From assembly GCA_023313575.1 (NCBI GenBank), contig JAJTTP010000004.1, positions 124,001-188,000 of the forward strand: a DNA stretch of 64,000 bases. Reading direction: 5' to 3'. The notes below the pieces were generated by a model. That model did not search any database. It saw only the letters and a program-made list of their open reading frames with translations, and was not told where the DNA came from. The stretch's first letter is position 1; the number at the start of each line of letters is the position of its first letter. This document shows positions 12,701-23,402 of this stretch, one piece after another. This DNA comes from Eutypella sp. D-1 (Eukaryota; Ascomycota; Sordariomycetes; Xylariales; Diatrypaceae). Position numbers and translations under genes: made by a program.

Positions 12701-13452
12701 AGCAACCACGGGGCGAGTTTCGTGTTAGCTACGAGAAAAGAGAGAGTTAGCCCCCAAGTGGGAAATTAAAAAAAAAAAAAAAGGTTCACTATATGACCAA
12801 AAACAGAAAGGAAAATAGAAAGGGGCTAAAGAAAAGAAGAAAAAGAAGAAGGGAAAAAACAGAAAGGCCTGGACTTGGATTCGAACCAAGACATCTCGAA
12901 TTCCTCAGACTTATACCCACCCCCTTTAATGTTGGGGGGGCGGACTGCTCAGCATGACTCAGCGTGCTACTACTTCCACCACCCAGGCTTATATTCGTTG
13001 GGGAGCCTGTCGTTTATCCTCAATTATGACATCGGCTATGCACACAGGATGGCTTGGTAGCTAGGTAGCTGGAGAGCAAATCCCCCACCTTGCTGGCGGC
13101 AGGTACGCGGGGATCTATATGGCTTATCTGGCTATCTGGGTCACCCGGTGGTTGAGGTACCTGTCAGGCTATATGTAGGGTGGACATGGATTTTCAGGAC
13201 AGAAACAATAGATACGACTCATGGCGGGATAAGCACAATCCTCGGTGATAGTTACGACGGTATGTAATTCCCTATATACTGAGCCGGAGGCTGCGCCGTG
13301 CATAACGCACCCATATATATACCTTTACGTTTTGAGCAAGCCTTCGTCCATGCTTGACTTTCGCGTCCGGAACGGGACCCGCACCGCTCCCCCTCCGCCT
13401 CCCCTCAACCCGCCCCGCCATCCGAGTCCCACACCAACCGGCCCCAGCCCGC
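9777..13452. other. 3.7-kb spacer without a supported gene
   Basis: This is the longest gene-free stretch. It contains many TAGGTA/CTACCTAGGTAG elements, a C run at 11615-11626, a TATA-like AT tract near 11565-11580, and a poly-A tract at 12768-12781. Open frames are under 80 codons and have no domain or convincing codon pattern. An incomplete tRNA-like element lies at 12865-12989. The left end holds the promoter of the NYN/CCCH gene. Confidence 0.5.
12865..12989 (-). other. Incomplete tRNA-like element
   Basis: On the minus strand, a T-arm (CTTGG stem, TTCGAAT loop, CCAAG) is followed by TCCAGGC. About 100 nt upstream lies GCCTGGG, which can form a 7-bp acceptor stem with it (one G-T pair), followed by a D-arm-like segment. 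A T6 run of the kind that ends Pol III transcripts lies just past the 3' end. However, I could not find an anticodon arm that pairs, with or without an intron, so this is more likely a tRNA fossil or a chance look-alike than a working tRNA. Confidence 0.25.
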
Positions 13453-14484
13453 TCACAAGCCGAACCACTCCTCGCTAGCGGTGAGGTTCGACGGGACGCT
13501 GTGGCCGACGCCCTGGGCCCAGATCCCCTGGACGCTATCGCCGTAATCCGAAGTAGTGTAGCCCTGCTGGGGGTAATTCTGGCGCTCGTTGGTGGGGCTG
13601 TCGGCAGGGACGCCGAAGACATCGGTCCACTGCTTGATCGTCTCCTCGTAGTTCTGGGGCGCGAGCGTGGTATCGACACTACCGTGCCAGATCTGCATCT
13701 TAGGGCGGGGACCATCGTAGCCGCCGGGGTACATGGCGCGCGCGACGTCGCCCCACTGCGCGGCCGGCGCCACGGACTGCCCGCCGCTGCAGGTGTTGTT
13801 CCACTGCGCGACGCCCTGGCCGACGAAGCAGCCGGCGGGGACGCCGCTGTACAGGCTGACGGCCTGGATGAGGTCCGGGTAGGCGGCGGCGAGGACATTA
13901 GCCATCATGGCGCCGCTGCTGCCGCCGGTGACGTAGACGCGGGCGGGATCGCCGGCGATGTCGCCGCCGTCCGCGACCGCGTGCCGGATCATCGCCGCGA
14001 TTGCCGTGCTGTCGCCGCCGCCGTCCCGCGTCAGCGATTGCGAGGACGACACGTCCCAGCATGTTCCGCTGTTCGGCGACGACGGCCACACCGTCACGTA
14101 TCCCCCCGCGTCGCTGCCCCCGTGCCACGGTATCGCGCTGTTCTGGAAATACTGCTGCGCTGACGACTGGCAGCTGTGCAGCACCACCACCACCGGCGGC
14201 TTCTCCACCACGTTGTCCGGCACGTACACGTACCTGTCGTGATACCGAGCCCCCGCGCGTTAGCCTTAGTCTCGTCTTCGGTTTCTAGCGGGTAAAATGA
14301 TTCCTCCCGTATCCTGATCTTTCCATTTGAAGATTTCTTTCTTTTTTTTGGGCGTTCCCACTTACATCTGCGCCCGCGACGTCGCGGTGCTGTTGTAGTC
14401 AGGGACCTGTGTCAGCTGCGCCCCGAGGGTCGCGGGGGCCGCTGCCAGTAGGCCAGTGAGGATCTGGGTGGTTGACGGCATCAT
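13453..14484 (-). CDS. axe1: Secreted CE1 acetylxylan / feruloyl esterase
   Basis: Extracellular alpha/beta-hydrolase of carbohydrate esterase family 1 (PHB-depolymerase-like), expected to remove acetyl or feruloyl esters from xylan. Two exons, 14366-14484 and 13453-14233 (132-nt intron), 299 aa. Residues 1-22 look like a signal peptide, with Ala-rich cleavage around LGA-QLT. Core motifs are the VVVVLHSC strand, CWDVSS, the nucleophile elbow GGSSGA (Ser145), IWHGSVDTTL (Asp227), and GVGHSVPS (His284), which form a full catalytic triad. CFVGQGVAQWNNTC supplies conserved cysteines. There is no CBM1 cellulose-binding module, so the enzyme is single-domain. A GGCTAAA site about 75 nt upstream suggests xylan induction through an XlnR-type activator. 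Acetylxylan versus feruloyl specificity cannot be settled by eye. Confidence 0.9.
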
Positions 14485-14557
14485 GACGCTCCTAGCTTTT
14501 CGTTCCCTTATATGTCTCTCTTCCTCTTGACCGGTTCGCAGCCAAAGTTGTCGTCGG

Positions 14558-14564
14558 TTTAGCC
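14558..14564 (-). promoter_or_regulatory. XlnR/Xyr1-type site (GGCTAAA) upstream of CE1 gene
   Basis: The heptamer GGCTAAA reads on the coding strand of the esterase, about 75 nt before its ATG. GGCTAA(A) is the established binding core of the XlnR/Xyr1 xylanase activator. A single copy of 7 nt can occur by chance, but its position before a hemicellulose esterase makes function plausible. Confidence 0.5.
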
Positions 14565-14688
14565 TCGTATTGTGGTATCTTCGGACCGTATAAAGCGTTC
14601 GAAGTGCGTGTATATAACTTGATACCAGGCGTCTCTTGGGGAGGATGCAAGGCGAATGGTATAATGCATCAGTCAGGGGAAAGCCAAG

Positions 14689-14699
14689 ACCCTTTATAT
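14689..14699 (-). promoter_or_regulatory. Possible TATA element for CE1 gene
   Basis: TATATAAAG on the minus strand, about 205 nt upstream of the esterase ATG. A second AT-rich candidate (TTATATAC) lies nearer, at about 14612-14621. Which one is used is unknown. Confidence 0.3.
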
Positions 14700-15351
14700 A
14701 CTACCACGGGGGGCTCCATCTCCACTACCTCGGCTCCTATGCATCATTGAGGCTCTATCGAGGCCTTGCTTTTCCCCCGCATTATTCATTTGCCTGATCG
14801 TGGCTGTCCCTGCCTTTGCCTTGGTCAGGGCAAAGATCGGCGGTATTTCATTTTCTCGTCATCTGTTCGGCGGCTTCTAGATTCGGTCGATGACAGAGCC
14901 TGCGATGCGCACGCACGGTAGGTATGTGCCGAGTGGATGCGCGGAATCCATCTTACGTGTTGTAGAGCAGGCCCGTGGCTCGTTGGGGAAAGCGTCCAGG
15001 ATATACGTCACCGTCTCCGGTCGGAATCAAGCACCATTGCCTAGTTACGGACGGCAGAGGGGCCTGAGGTCATCAGACTTGTAATATAGGCAGGCATACG
15101 TGATTAGGTGGCGTTTTCCCGCTCCGCGGCTAAATGGCCCGGACCTTGTTCTGCGTCTGCCAACCACTGGCGCGGGTATGCAATGGCGGAAAAAATGGGA
15201 ACAGCGAGAATGGGGTCGGGTGAGCGGGTCCTCCAGAGCTGGTCCGGTTAGCCTCCCTTGTTACATTTGCTGTTCGTGCTCTGTGTGGCGGCCGTATTTA
15301 ATAGAGTATCTGGGATGGATGAAAATGGTCGGTTGGTGATGAGTCCGCAAT

Positions 15352-17199
15352 TCAGCAAAAAGGCTCAGAGGGTCCCTCGGTTCTGCTCGGGGAACCCCCA
15401 GGTGACGGCGCCCCCGTTGAGTTCTGCCCGAGGATTTGTCGCTGAATCTCCACGATGAGGTCCCAGTTCTCGTCGGAGGGCTCGTAGTCCAAAACAGATG
15501 AATCCGGCGACAGCGATGGCAAAGAAGCGGACGCGGACGACTGCGGGTCGGGCGAAGTACCCGTCGCTTCTTGGGCGAAACTCGTGTCGTGCGCCGGGCG
15601 CATGGGGAGTATGCTCCCGGTCTTCTCCAAATCATCGAGGAGCGTGCTTGAGGGCGGCTCACTCCGCTCCTCTTTGCTGTACAGCGAATAGTCCTCAACA
15701 GGTTGGTTGAAGAGAGTAAAGTCATACGTCGCCGAGCCGTAGGCATGCTGCTCGTACAGGTCGTCCTCCTCGGGGGCCCAGGTGTGGTTGTCGGTGATGA
15801 TCTTGGCGATCTCGGACTTCTCTGTAACCGTCCTCACCTTCATCGGTACGCGCATCAAGTGCCCCCATTCGCCGCCGACGGCCTGGGCGATGTGGTCGAG
15901 CTCGGGGTCGGCGATGCCCTGCATCCACCAGATGGTGCGGTTCAGCTTGACGAAGCACAGGTAGTGCGCCAGGATGACGAGGGCCCGCGGGCGGTGGTTC
16001 TGCGACAGCCAGACGAAATCTTCGATCATGTAAGTCAAGAACGTGATGGCGCGTAGGTCGAGAATGGGCCCGAAGCCGTGGTTAAGCTCCTGATAAAGGG
16101 TGCCCAGATAGCGCAGCGTTTCGTAATAAGCCTGCTGATAGCCGTCGTCCGCGTCCCCGGGCGCTATCGAGGTCACCATGAAGAGGAGGTTGTTGGGGAT
16201 GTACTGCGTCGCCTTCTCTAGATCCACAGGCGGGCGGTAGAACATGACGGCCAAGCCGGATTCTCGTATGCCCCTGGGCGTGATAATGTTCATGACAAGG
16301 CTGATCCCTTTCCAGACTTGCATCCAGTCGATGATGTACAGAGGCTTGTGGTCTGGTTCGCGGAATGTCTGGCTGCTCAGAGCAGCCACCAGCAGCGAAC
16401 AAGCTAGGAGGGCCGGGTAGTCGACAGGGTTGGGAGCGTTGATGGCGTTCCTGAGACCGGAGAACGCCTTGGCCCTGTAGGAGAGCGCTCGCTGCGGGGA
16501 GACCTCTTGTTTGAGCATCATCGAGTGGGAGGCCGACAAGGCCATGACAAAATCCATGAGGAAGGGCGAGCAGAAGGCGTGCTCGACGAGTTTGATCTTC
16601 AAAGCGTGATCGAAAGCCGGGGCGCGTCTGGTCTCGATGGCGAACGAACTGTAGGTCTCGATTGTCCAGAACCACAGCATGCGCATATCGACTGCGTCGC
16701 TCACCTGAGCGGGACGGAATAGAGGCTCCGACACGACGAGCTGAGACGGATCACGGTCTGTTCTTGACGTGGATGAAGCTGCATTTTGGGACGGGGTCCG
16801 GGCCGGGGCACCCCCGGTGCCCGGAGGACTCGCAACTTTCTTGCGCGGCGCGGCCGGATACACACACTTCTCTTTGCGAAGAGTACATGCTTGGCATGCT
16901 GGCCTTTCTTCGTTACATTTTACCTTGCGTCTCTTACAGTTGATACATCCTGCGCGGGACTTTTTGTGCGGTTTCTTAGGATAATACGGTTTCTCGACTT
17001 GCGAGTTGGTTGGTGGATTGTTGTTATTTTTTTCCCCCAACTCGTTTATTGCTGCATTTGTCTCTGTTGTATTGGTTTGGTCGAAATTAGTATGATCAAT
17101 AGCGAGGCCTGGTGTTGTTAGGTTGTCGTCGTAATTTGCGAAGTCCATATTGAGCGGCAACACTCTGGACCTCGACGGCATCGGAGATCGGCCATCCAT
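15352..17199 (-). CDS. Zn2Cys6 transcription factor, Upc2-like zinc cluster
   Basis: Nuclear regulator encoded by a single uninterrupted frame of 615 aa. The zinc cluster is at residues 85-112 (C-x2-C-x6-C-x5-C-x2-C-x6-C) and is preceded by the basic KKPHKKSRAGC context. That context, with a CxxCKRRKVKCNEERPAC core, is shared by the Upc2/sterol-uptake-type group of fungal regulators, in which a short N-terminal cluster is followed by a long helical regulatory region. Here the region after residue 190 is helical (MLWFWTIETYSSFA, SASHSMMLKQ, ALLACSLLVAAL), and the acidic C-terminal tail near SVLDYEPSDENWD may activate transcription. A sterol role is not shown, because the same architecture serves many pathways. 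It is transcribed in the same direction as the upstream esterase gene, but no link is evident. Confidence 0.85.
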   Translation of the reverse strand: MDGRSPMPSRSRVLPLNMDFANYDDNLTTPGLAIDHTNFDQTNTTETNAAINELGEKNNNNPPTNSQVEKPYYPKKPHKKSRAGCINCKRRKVKCNEERPACQACTLRKEKCVYPAAPRKKVASPPGTGGAPARTPSQNAASSTSRTDRDPSQLVVSEPLFRPAQVSDAVDMRMLWFWTIETYSSFAIETRRAPAFDHALKIKLVEHAFCSPFLMDFVMALSASHSMMLKQEVSPQRALSYRAKAFSGLRNAINAPNPVDYPALLACSLLVAALSSQTFREPDHKPLYIIDWMQVWKGISLVMNIITPRGIRESGLAVMFYRPPVDLEKATQYIPNNLLFMVTSIAPGDADDGYQQAYYETLRYLGTLYQELNHGFGPILDLRAITFLTYMIEDFVWLSQNHRPRALVILAHYLCFVKLNRTIWWMQGIADPELDHIAQAVGGEWGHLMRVPMKVRTVTEKSEIAKIITDNHTWAPEEDDLYEQHAYGSATYDFTLFNQPVEDYSLYSKEERSEPPSSTLLDDLEKTGSILPMRPAHDTSFAQEATGTSPDPQSSASASLPSLSPDSSVLDYEPSDENWDLIVEIQRQILGQNSTGAPSPGGSPSRTEGPSEPFC

Positions 17200-18334
17200 G
17201 CGAACAAGCCAACTTTAGACCGGGCCCTCGGAATCGGTGACGGTAACAAGGACAGGGCCGGATAAAATGGCACTAAATAATGTAGCCTATATATTTATCT
17301 GCTTATACTGCCCAAGTGAACTTGGTGATGAGACAGGTGAGGGACTATGTATGCTGGCATTGAACTGCTGTAACGTCACGCATTTTATGTAATTTGAGAA
17401 GTGAAATTCATCCGAGGTTCATATATACACCGAATTGCTACCTATCAGAGAGATTTGGAAAGTAAGAGAAAAGACGGGTAGTTACTTAACAAAGACCCCT
17501 GCTTAAGGCTTACACCCCCATGTTTAGTTAGCCCCTATTAATAAGGGTAAGGTGCCCAGGTTAATACCAGGCTTCTTGTAATCCATATGGATAGGCCGAT
17601 AGCTAAACATTAGGTAGCTAAATAAAGAACCAGCCCTGGACCAGCTGAGGATAAAGCAGAGAACGAACGGTCCCGAGAACGAATTGCGAGAGGCAGGTGG
17701 GGATCACCTAAACTTGCTAAACCGAGAATGAAGATATCTAGTACTTAGGTATGTCGTTGAGAATTATGGAGAGTCAAGTCGGGCTGGCTGGCGGTTAACT
17801 TTTGAGTATGTCGTCAATATCTACCTAGGTACCTAGGCGGAGGCCGCCAGACATGCTGGACGTGCTAGGTAACGGCGCAGCAGTATATCTCCGAATGTGG
17901 CTTTAGTTACATAGTACCTAGGTGAGTACTTGATGTAAGAATCTTAGGGCTGAGACTGGATGACGATGGGTTCCATGTCAGGTCAGGCACTTTACGGTTA
18001 GGTACATACTCACAGAAATATGCATGTACAAGAAGGAAGGCAACCGGTCCATGGTACATTTAAGTCCCGTACCTGCATACGGGGGTTTATGTAGATAAGG
18101 CGCGTCTTTAGAGCTAGCTTAACGCGTTTATTCAACGGATAGATGCATCCAAGATCCTTATACCTACCTAGGTACACCCGGACATTACTGTTTTTTATAT
18201 AGTAGTAATCGTATCTTTTTCCCCTAATTACCTCCAGCCACGGAAAATACACGACTCTAACAACAACAGAAATCAAAGACGTGTTTAAATCCACAGGCCT
18301 AACCGATCTGACCTAACCTCACCCACGAGCCATC
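17200..18334. other. Divergent intergenic region (1.1 kb)
   Basis: This is a divergent promoter region between the Zn2Cys6 regulator and ORC5. It has several CCTAGG-centred palindromes, notably at about 17822-17838 (ACCTAGGTACCTAGG) and 18170-18176. No gene is supported, and the minus-strand frame at 18010-18294 has no domain. Confidence 0.5.
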
Positions 18335-20121
18335 ATGGCTCCCCCAACAACATCAACCACGACGACCCAGGACTCTCTCTTCTCTCTACCTACGGAGCTC
18401 CTCACCACCCTCGCTGAGTCCTTTCCCTGTCGGGGCCCCCAGATCCGGACCCTAGCCACGCTGGTATACCCCTCCGCCGCGCCCGTCCGGAACCTGATCA
18501 TCCACGGCGTCGAGGCCACGGGCAAGAGCGCCATCACCGCCCGCACGCTGGGCGCCATGCACGACCACGACCCGTCGGTGCTCGACTACGCAGTCGTCCG
18601 CTCCGCCGAGTGCGTCACCGCGCGGCACCTGTACGAACGCACCGTAGGCGCTGTAGCCGACGCCGTTGCCGAACACCTCGACGCCCGCCCCGTCGCGAGA
18701 TGCGAGACCCTGGCCGCGTTGGCCGTCGAGCTAGGACGTCTGCTAGAGCGGTACGACGGTCAGGGGACGCGGGACGAGGACGGTGACGGTGACGATGATG
18801 GGAATAGGAAGAGGAAGTCGAGGAGGAGGTTCGTGCTGGTTTTCGACGGCATCGATCGCCAGCGCGAGGCCCCGCCTACTCTTCTCCCTGCTCTGGCGCG
18901 CCTATCTGAAATGGTAACTCCCCCCCCCCCCCAACGTCCGAACCCTATTATCACCCACAAGGGAATGAAAAGTCGGAACTATATGTGAAGATGCCTGGAT
19001 TGCTAATTACATTTCCTCGACAACCCCCCCAGATCCCAAACCTAACCACAATCTTCATCACGACAAGTCCCCCAACATCATCCCTCCGCCTCCCCAGCGC
19101 GCCCGCGACGCTCGCATTCCCAGCATACACAAAAACCGAATACATCGCCATTCTCTCGCACATAGGCCCGCCCGACCCCAAAAAACCACTACCGAACTCC
19201 ACGGCAGCCGAGACGGCAGAGCTATGGGCGCGGTTCGCAGCCGCGACGCACGACGCGCTGATCCGGCCCGCGGGGGCCGGTGCGGGGGCCGGCGGCGGTC
19301 TGACGGCACTCCTCCGCGCCTGCCGCGCCCTGTGGCCGCGCTTCACGGCGCCCGTGGCCGCGGGCACGCACCGCGCGCGCGAGTTCGGGCGCCTGCTTGT
19401 CGCTGCGCGCGTGCTGTTCCAGGACGAGCGCGTCCTCGTGCCCGGCGTCCTGGCCGCTAAGCCTTCTTCCTCCGCGTTGCCTCTCCCATCCACATCCACA
19501 CCTACACCCTCAGCACCCGGCACGCCCTTAAAGCAAGGAGCCCCCGCACCCACGACCACCACGACGAACAACAAAACAGCAGGATCAGACCTCGCAGCCC
19601 TACTCCCGCGCACAGCCCGTCTACTGCTCATAGCCGCGTACCTAGCAAGCCACAACGCGCCGCGACACGACGACGCTATATTCTCGACGTGGGACGCGCG
19701 GAAGAAGAAAAGAAGGCGGCATCGGGGCCCGAATAAAAAATCTTCCCTGCGCCAGCACCGCCGCATCGCGCGTCGGCTCCTCGGCCCCGGCGCTTTCGTG
19801 CTCGAGCGTATGGTTGCGATTTACGCTGCGACGAGGCGCGAGTGGGTCACCGCCGATCCCCATTACCCCGACGATGACCACGACAACAACGGAGGAGGGG
19901 GCGTCGATGCAGACGTCGCCATGGCTCTCGCGACGCTGTCTAGTCTCCGGCTTCTGGTGCGCGTGGGCGGGGGCGCAGGAGCAGGAGGAGGAGGTGGAGG
20001 GTGGGGCGGCGGCGCGGATCTGGATCGTGGTGCTAAGTGGAGGGTTAATGTTGGATGGGAGGTCATTCGTGCCCTAGGGCGCAGTATGGGTGTTGAGGTT
20101 GAGGAGTGGTTGGTCGAGTGA
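18335..20121 (+). CDS. orc5: Origin recognition complex subunit 5
   Basis: ORC subunit that binds replication origins in the nucleus and helps load the MCM helicase. Two exons, 18335-18913 and 19033-20121, 555 aa, in-phase GT-AG join (119-nt intron with a C13 run right after the donor). The N-terminal FPCRGPQIRTLATL segment is typical of ORC5 and leads to Walker A GVEATGKS (residues 58-65) and Walker B FVLVFDGID (about 166-174). Exon 2 resumes with TTIFITTSPP, the sensor-like strand, then FPAYTKTEYIAIL and the C-terminal winged-helix-like region. Two low-complexity inserts (acidic DEDGDGDDDG before Walker B, Ser/Thr/Pro near 350-390) and a Gly/Ala-rich loop near the C-terminus lengthen it relative to yeast ORC5 (about 480 aa). 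Codon use is strongly GC-rich. Confidence 0.9.
18920..18932. repeat. C13 run in the ORC5 intron
   Basis: Thirteen C immediately after the donor region of the ORC5 intron. The intron ends in a further C7 stretch before the acceptor AG, so both ends of this intron are C-rich. Confidence 0.85.
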
Positions 20122-20659
20122 GTTCGGTGTGGATAGGGCGGTTATGTGGGCGTGAAAGTAAGCAAAGCTATTTTACCCGCACTGCAGAGTCGGTCGCACA
20201 TCTCTATCTAGGCATCTATCACTACGACCACAGGCACGGCGGCTTTATCACAATGAATAAATAATAGAAGGTTCAAACCACGCACACACACACGCACACA
20301 CGCGAACATAGGTTCCATGGTTTGCTTGTTGCCTCATGTATTTTATTTTCCCCCCGTCTTCTTCGATTCTAAAGAAGAATTTTGTACTCTAATATTCATC
20401 CCCCCCCCCCCCCAACCCCCAACCTGTCATATTTTTTGGAGGGGGAAAGCCGGAATACAACTTTTTTACCAGCTCTTTTAGCTGGTGGAATAAGATGAAT
20501 GAGAAAAGAAAGAAAAAAAAAAGACGACAAAAGAGAAAGCAGTGATGAGTTGCTTGCTACCATTCCCACATCACATCTGCATCAAAGTCCTTCGAAAACA
20601 CTAACCCCCCCCCCCACCTCATAGGGGCGACACCCCCTGCGCACTGGAGATTGTCCGGC
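20122..20659. other. Convergent spacer between ORC5 and GBE
   Basis: The 3' ends of two convergent genes meet here. The stretch includes C runs at 20400-20413 and 20605-20615 and an AC-rich stretch near 20281-20305. No gene is seen. Confidence 0.6.
20400..20413. repeat. C14 run
   Basis: Fourteen C in the spacer between ORC5 and the branching-enzyme gene, followed by two shorter C5-C7 runs. Count approximate. Confidence 0.85.
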
Positions 20660-23402
20660 TTACGACTTCTCCGGGACGAGTACCTGTAGGGACTTTGTTA
20701 GTTTATCATCTACCTAATGTCTGAAGCCGAAGTCAAAGTGGTATAGCCAGATTCGGTGATCATATCGCTACAAGAGACGGTAAAGGGGGGGGGGGGAGGG
20801 CACATAGGCGGGGTTACTCACCAGGGCAGAGCGACTAGGGACGTAAACATGCATCCAATTTTTCCTACCGTTCCACTCCATGGGGGTAGTGAAGAACTTA
20901 GTAGACAGGTCGTTGCGGCCGTGGCCGCCGAACTCCTTGGCATCGGAGTCGAGGGCGATGCGGTAGGTGCCCGGGTTGCCGACGCCGATGCGGTAGTCGG
21001 CGTAGCTGTTGGTGGGGTGGAAGTTAAACACGAAGAGCGCGTCGGCGCGCTCGAACACGATCACCTTGTCCCCTTCGTGCTTGAGGCTGATGTACGCCTG
21101 TGGCGCGTGCAGCCAGCCGTGCCGCTCCTCCGTCGAGTTCATCGCCCCGTCGAACGCGTTCAGGTCCTTGTACCGCAGCAGCGGGTCCTCCGTCAGGTTC
21201 AGCTGCCGCCGCGCGTACCAGAACGAGTTTTGGTTGCCCTCGCGCGGGAAGTCCAGCCACTCGGGGTGTCCGAACTCGTTGCCCTCGAAGTTTAGGTAGC
21301 CCTCGCCGCCCAGACCGTGCGTCAGTAGCCGAATCATCTTGTGCAGGGCCATGCCCCGGTCAATAATCGGAGTCAAGGCCGAGAGGGTCGACATGTTGGT
21401 GTACATCTCGGCATCGCAGAGATGCATCATCAAGGTCTTGTCGCCGACCAGGCTATATGGGAGCCGTGTTAGCGTACTTGAAAAGAATGTCGTGGCTAAG
21501 GGCCTCGAGATACTTACGCCTGATCGTGGCTCTCGCAGTAAGCGATCGTCTTCTCACCGTGGCGCCTGTTCGTCAGCGTCCAGCAAATATTCGCCATGTC
21601 CCAGTCCTCGTCCTTCAACTCCTTGAGAATCTTGATCCACATATCCGGGATAGCCATGGCTAGTCGGTAGTCAAACCCTACGCCGCCTAATGACAGAGGC
21701 AAGCACAATGCAGGCATTCCAGATACGTCTTCAGCGACGGTTATCGTGTCTGGGTAGAGTTTGTGAAGCATCTCGTTGGCCACCATTAGGTAGGCTACTG
21801 CCTCCTCGTCTACGGCCTCGCCGAAGTACTCGTGGTAGCCACCAGAGAAACCTCTGCGTTCAACAGTCAGATATTTATGTGTGTAAGTAATACAGAACTG
21901 GTCAAGACTTACGTTCCAATACCATGGTGGAGGTAAAGCATACTCGTGACGCCATCGAACCGGAAGCCGTCAAACTGGTACTCGTCCATCCAGAATCTCA
22001 GATTGCTGAGCAAGAAACGCATGACCTCATGGTGGCCGTAGTTGAACAGTCGGCTGTCCCACAACTCATGCCTACCCTTGGCACCACCATGGAAGTACTG
22101 ATGATCCGTACCGTCAAACTCATTCAGTCCATCGAGGACATTCTTCGAGGCATGGCTGTGGACAACGTCGAGTAGAACGACAAGGCCCATGCCGTGGGCC
22201 GTGTCAATTAGCTCTTTCAGGTCTTCAGGGGTACCATAGCGGCTGCTGGCGGCGAAGAAGTTGTTCACTTGGTAGCCGAAACTGGCATAGTAGGCGTGCT
22301 CCATGACGGCCATGAGCTGGATGACGTTGTAGTTGAGGTCCCTGATTCTCGGAAGCATGTTCTTGGTGAACTCCTTATAAGTAGTGACCCGCAGTTCAGG
22401 GGAGGAGATGCCGACATGGGCCTCATATACGCGGATACTCTCGGGCTTCTTTGGCCTCGAGTTCTTGAAAGTATATCGCTCCGACGCGGGAGGGTTCCAG
22501 AAGCGGGCATCGTAGGCGGGCGAGACGGAGAGGTCTTGGGTAACGTACTTGATCCAGGCGGGTAGACGGTCGATTCGTTCCCCACCGGGCTTGGTCATGG
22601 AGATCTATAGTCCCACAATGTCAGCAAATGATAGCCAGGCTGTATGCATGCGGTGCAGTGCAGTGCAGTGCAGATGCACGAAAGGTATGCACGAGTGGTA
22701 TGTGGTATGCACGTAAGGGATGAACGGGACGTACCTTGATTTTGGAGTTGTGAGGAATGGCTGGCTGTCCGTTTTTCGCGGGCACGACAATCTCCCAGAC
22801 GCCGAACTCGTTCTTCTTCATGGGGTGTGATCCTCTATCCCAGCCATCTATTATGAGAGTTAGTCTAACCATGTCGATCATATTTCTTCCTGTGTAGTTC
22901 AGGCATGCTCACTGAAGTCGCCGATGAGAAAGGCCTCGGTAGCACCGGGGGCCCATTCTCGGTATTTGATGTTGTTATCCTTGTCGACATTCAGACCATA
23001 GATGTCGGTGCCCTAATAGGAGGTTCAAACAAAGTTGTGTTGTTAGCATTATCAATATATAGATATGTATGTATTGGTATGTCTGGAGAGTGACGAACCC
23101 TTGAGAACTTCTCAACACCCCCTTCAACACTGTCGATCTTCTTGATCCATTCGTGCGCTTTGGCATATCTCCGTTCCAAGGCACCCTTGAAGGGACCCAG
23201 CCATGGATCCAACTTAACGACGCCTATAGTAGTAGTGTGATGGTGTTAGTTAGGCATGAACATGGACCTCGTCAACCGAATTCTGCCCAACAAGGTACAA
23301 GAAAACCGTACCAAGGTCATTATCGTTGACAGGGACGGCTCCGACTCCGTTAGAGCCGTTGGGCACCAAGGGGTTGGCGGAGTTATGTGCGACGGTTGCC
23401 AT
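20660..23402 (-). CDS. gbe1: 1,4-alpha-glucan (glycogen) branching enzyme
   Basis: Cytosolic GH13 enzyme that makes alpha-1,6 branch points in glycogen. Eight exons on the minus strand: 23312-23402, 23099-23223, 22913-23012, 22735-22847, 21913-22604, 21518-21853, 20822-21452, 20660-20683; 703 aa, the expected size. All joins are in phase. The N-terminal CBM48-like region contains [21 protein letters not shown]. All four GH13 regions are visible: DVVHSH (about 289), [10 protein letters not shown] with the nucleophile Asp (about 359), VAEDVSGMP with the acid Glu (about 414), and CESHDQA (about 483). The C-terminal beta domain ends in a 24-nt last exon coding LVPEKS after a 138-nt intron. The start is the ATG giving MATVAHNSA, chosen over an in-frame upstream ATG because the extra 40 residues are low-complexity. 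The call is confident. Confidence 0.95.

Larger units (their letters stand above)
14485..15351. other. Spacer: promoter of CE1 gene and 3' end of next gene
   Basis: Apart from the GGCTAAA and TATA-like sites listed separately, I see no gene. The small open frames on the plus strand have no recognisable domain. Confidence 0.5.

Noticed and set aside
13272..14163. Long plus- and minus-strand frames over the CE1 gene (208-269 codons)
   Set aside because: Shadows of the esterase, which alone carries the catalytic triad and signal peptide.
18951..19766. 271-codon minus-strand frame over ORC5
   Set aside because: Arg/Ala/Val-rich shadow; it spans the ORC5 intron without a break but carries no motif.
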